DNA of 64,000 nt from positions 60,618 to 124,617 of the forward strand of contig JABFRB010000020.1 in assembly GCA_013141385.1 (NCBI GenBank), in the 5' to 3' direction. The notes under the pieces were generated by a model. That model was not told the origin of the DNA and searched no databases. It was given only the letters and a program-made list of their open reading frames with translations. Position numbers and translations under genes: made by a program. Each line of letters begins with the position of its first letter. The stretch's first letter is position 1. This DNA is from Bacteroidales bacterium (GTDB lineage: Bacteria; Bacteroidota; Bacteroidia; Bacteroidales; Tenuifilaceae). Below are positions 62,229 to 64,000 of this stretch, piece by piece.

Positions 62229-62990
62229 CTAACCCTCGCTAACCATTGATGGAACCCGATTAGCTGGTTTGCTGGTATCTTCGTTTTCTGAAACCTTCCG
62301 GGCGCGGAGCTGCGCATCAAAAGTATCGTTAAGATTTTTTATCATGCTGCAAACATTGTCCCATTTAGCATCCTTGCTAATGGTTACATTGGCCTCGGCA
62401 AAAGCAACCATGTTACGTATATTCTGCTCGTACTCAGCCCTTAGCTTGCTGGCCGATGGGGTTTTAACCGTGATGGTTTGCTTAACCTTGCGCTGGTAGT
62501 ACAGGCTTTCGAACTCCTGCTGGGCAAGCCTTAATCCTTCCAGTACTGGGGCAAGCCGCAGCAGCTCGATAGAGGCAGTATAATCGCGCTTTGCCACCTC
62601 GTTTAGCAGCGCGTTAACATTAGTAGATTCATCGGCAAGGGGTTGATTGGGCAAATCCTTACCAAACTGCTTAATAGCCCCACCAATAAGTAATGCCGCG
62701 CTTTTCTCGGTGGGCACAAGCGAATGCTCAAAACCCTTAACCATAAGGACTAGCTGCCGGATTAGCGTGCCTCGCTTTTTGTTAGCAGCCTTCACCTCAT
62801 CGGTAAGCCTGCTCTTACGAATAGCCTTGTAGCTAGCCTGTATATTCCTATCGGACTCCTTAACGTTAAGGTACTGGGTACAGGTGTTTATCCCATCAAT
62901 TTCTTCCGATTCAACAATGAAAAGTAGCTGTTTCCCGTATGAGAGCAGCTTGGCCAGCGTTAGGCGCGAAAAACTGAAAAATAAACTCAT
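62229..62990 (-). CDS. Helical protein resembling the DUF6261 family
   Basis: 253 residues, soluble, almost all helical with no signal or membrane segment. It opens MSLFFSFSRLTLAKLLSYGK and contains SRLTDEVKAANKKRGTLIRQ and YEQNIRNMVAFAEANVTISK, which I match tentatively to a Bacteroidota-only domain of unknown function. It looks clearly richer in G+C than its neighbours, hinting at transfer. Upstream, 189 bp from the start, sits a five-unit 42-bp tandem array, the same arrangement as array and XRE gene at 27.5 kb. No function can be given. Confidence 0.55.
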   Translation of the reverse strand: MSLFFSFSRLTLAKLLSYGKQLLFIVESEEIDGINTCTQYLNVKESDRNIQASYKAIRKSRLTDEVKAANKKRGTLIRQLVLMVKGFEHSLVPTEKSAALLIGGAIKQFGKDLPNQPLADESTNVNALLNEVAKRDYTASIELLRLAPVLEGLRLAQQEFESLYYQRKVKQTITVKTPSASKLRAEYEQNIRNMVAFAEANVTISKDAKWDNVCSMIKNLNDTFDAQLRARKVSENEDTSKPANRVPSMVSEG

Positions 62991-63179
62991 AATTTAAAAT
63001 TTTAGAGGTTAAATTGATATTCCAGTTACTTACTGCTAGTAATCCTCCTTTGGTTTAAGTATGAGATTACCCCCCTCGGGAGCATTCGTGCAGCATTTTG
63101 TATTACATAACGGGTGATATTGCCTTTAATTATATCATTTAACCTTTTTTCACAAATTAATTTTTTTTAAGCTTCCGTA

Positions 63180-63389
63180 CGCCTTCGAAAGGGCAAAATG
63201 AATCCATTTCATGCTTTTGTAACCTCTCGGAAGGGCAAAATGAATTCATTTCATGCTTTCGTAACCTCTCGGAAGGGCAAAATGAATCCATTTCATGCTT
63301 TCGTAACCTCTCGGAAGGGCAAAATGAACTCATTTCATACTTCCGTACGCCTTCGAAAGGGCAAAATGAATCCATTTCATACTTTCGTA
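63180..63389. repeat. 42-bp tandem array, five units
   Basis: Units start at 63180, 63222, 63264, 63306 and 63348. Each has CTTCGAAAGGG or CTCGGAAGGG, then CAAAATGAA, TCATTTCAT and CTTTCGTA. Four of five differ at only a few sites. The first and last units share the CGCCTTCGAAAGGG version, a mirror-like layout. A further partial unit follows to about 63400. 42 bp equals six heptads and twice 21. Both strands are open because 42 is divisible by 3, giving 14-residue repeats; I regard these as incidental. Confidence 0.9.
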
Positions 63390-63870
63390 ACCCTACGGAA
63401 AATAAAAGGCGAAGCTAGTTCGGTGCAGACATTGACAATTTAAATCGAACGTACTTTAAATTAAAGTTGTTGGGTGATGACTAGCAATCCTAATTGCATT
63501 CATCTATTTTATTGAACTAGATCAACAATTATTATTGAGTAAGGCAAGAAGGATTCGCTTCGTAAATAAGGAAGGGTTATGAGAAGTTATATTTGAATCA
63601 TTAGCAAATTAAGACAAAGTATGTCATTGAAAAATAAGTAATCGAGGAATAAAATTGAAGTACGGTTTTTTTTAAAATATTTATCGAAAGAACAAAAAAA
63701 ATTAAAAATATTGCCAATATTAAAATAATGTGTAACTTTAAATATGAAGAACAAAAGAATCTCACTATAATGGAATGATTTAGAATTCTAAGAATGAGGT
63801 TATTTTGTTTTCCATAGGTTTCTTATGCCTTAAATTAGGAAATTCCAAACAGTAATGGAGAAGTTTTACT
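63390..63870. other. Gene-free AT-rich stretch before the IS end
   Basis: No supported gene, no strong hairpin. A short MKNKRISL frame near 63744 stops after eight codons. Confidence 0.5.
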
Positions 63871-63882
63871 GTAAGAGCCTGT

Positions 63883-64000
63883 TTAAATATTTTTAATCAT
63901 CATAGCAATGGAAGCCACGAGTACCCACGCCTCGCTTGATTCTATATTCGCTTCATAATCCTTGCTGAGTCTCCTTGACCACATGAGCCATGAAATCGAA
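63883..64000 (-). CDS. IS5-family transposase, C-terminal end (partial)
   Basis: Read on the minus strand from the right edge: ISWLMWSRRLSKDYEANIES, then SEAWVLVASIAMMIKNI and a stop at 63883. The SW...RRLSKDYE...SEAW pattern is the C-terminal signature of IS5-type (DDE) transposases. The element extends beyond the window. The GAGCCTGTTTAAA just outside the stop (63876-63888) looks like its terminal inverted repeat. Confidence 0.85.
   Translation of the reverse strand, partial: SISWLMWSRRLSKDYEANIESSEAWVLVASIAMMIKNI

Noticed and set aside
63157..63443. Open frames on both strands across the 42-bp array
   Set aside because: Both strands are open because 42 is divisible by 3; no start signal and no family similarity.
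1..64000. tRNA or rRNA genes
   Set aside because: No cloverleaf with a GTTCRANNC loop and no rRNA-like conserved stretches were seen by eye on either strand; a tRNAscan run would be decisive.

Overview
The window looks like a chromosomal segment of a Bacteroidota bacterium, most likely Bacteroidales or a close relative. The evidence is an AT-rich sequence, type IX secretion C-terminal sorting domains (YPNP...) on two secreted proteins, several lipoproteins with Bacteroidota-type N-termini, TAnnTTTG-type promoter elements, and typical families (DPP IV-like peptidase, PdxB, APH-RapZ fusion, AddAB-type helicase/nuclease). No rRNA, tRNA, phage module or CRISPR array was seen. The species cannot be named from the sequence.

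Layout. 1-11.4 kb: a divergent PLP aminotransferase/MocR regulator pair, an AT-rich HNH protein, a lipoprotein, an XRE regulator without its usual toxin, pdxB, a DUF554 transporter-like protein, a sugar-kinase/RapZ fusion with a nucleotidyltransferase (a cell-wall sugar recycling pair), and mnmA. 11.6-22 kb: a multidomain GH16-like T9SS substrate, a repeat-rich gap, an M14 peptidase, two subunits of a Na+-pumping decarboxylase, and a DPP IV-type peptidase. 22.2-25.6 kb: a tight methylthioadenosine salvage operon (mtnA, class II aldolase, mtnP, then apt). 25.8-30.7 kb: an accessory stretch of small genes (cupins, XRE and AraC regulators, VOC, CPBP, SRPBCC). 31-41.7 kb: a fused ETF beta-alpha protein with its quinone oxidoreductase, an esterase, rlmF, a beta-helix T9SS substrate and a PiT phosphate transporter. 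41.7-46.7 kb: a repeat-cassette island carrying three near-identical 55-residue membrane proteins, a frameshifted membrane protein and a secreted serine protease. 47-57 kb: addA, a TlpA-like lipoprotein, a YhcC-type radical SAM protein, addB and a frameshifted four-helix-bundle gene. 57-64 kb: a repeat-domain K+ channel, an Ntn hydrolase, two lipoproteins, a gene resembling DUF6261, a 42-bp tandem array and the end of an IS5-like element.

The most unusual content is non-coding. Three tandem arrays have strict periods of 21, 21 and 42 bp. One lies directly upstream of an XRE regulator gene, one upstream of the DUF6261-like gene and one in a divergent intergenic region. All are multiples of 7, and the window is also sprinkled with 7-bp periodic tracts, sometimes as inverted pairs. 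A second layer is a composite repeat containing a 15-bp palindrome, two small stem-loops and a terminator-like AATCCGAGG/CCTCGGATT hairpin. It recurs around the cassette island and, in pieces, elsewhere. Two MITE-like elements with terminal inverted repeats complete the picture. All functions are inferred from reading the sequence; no database search was run.
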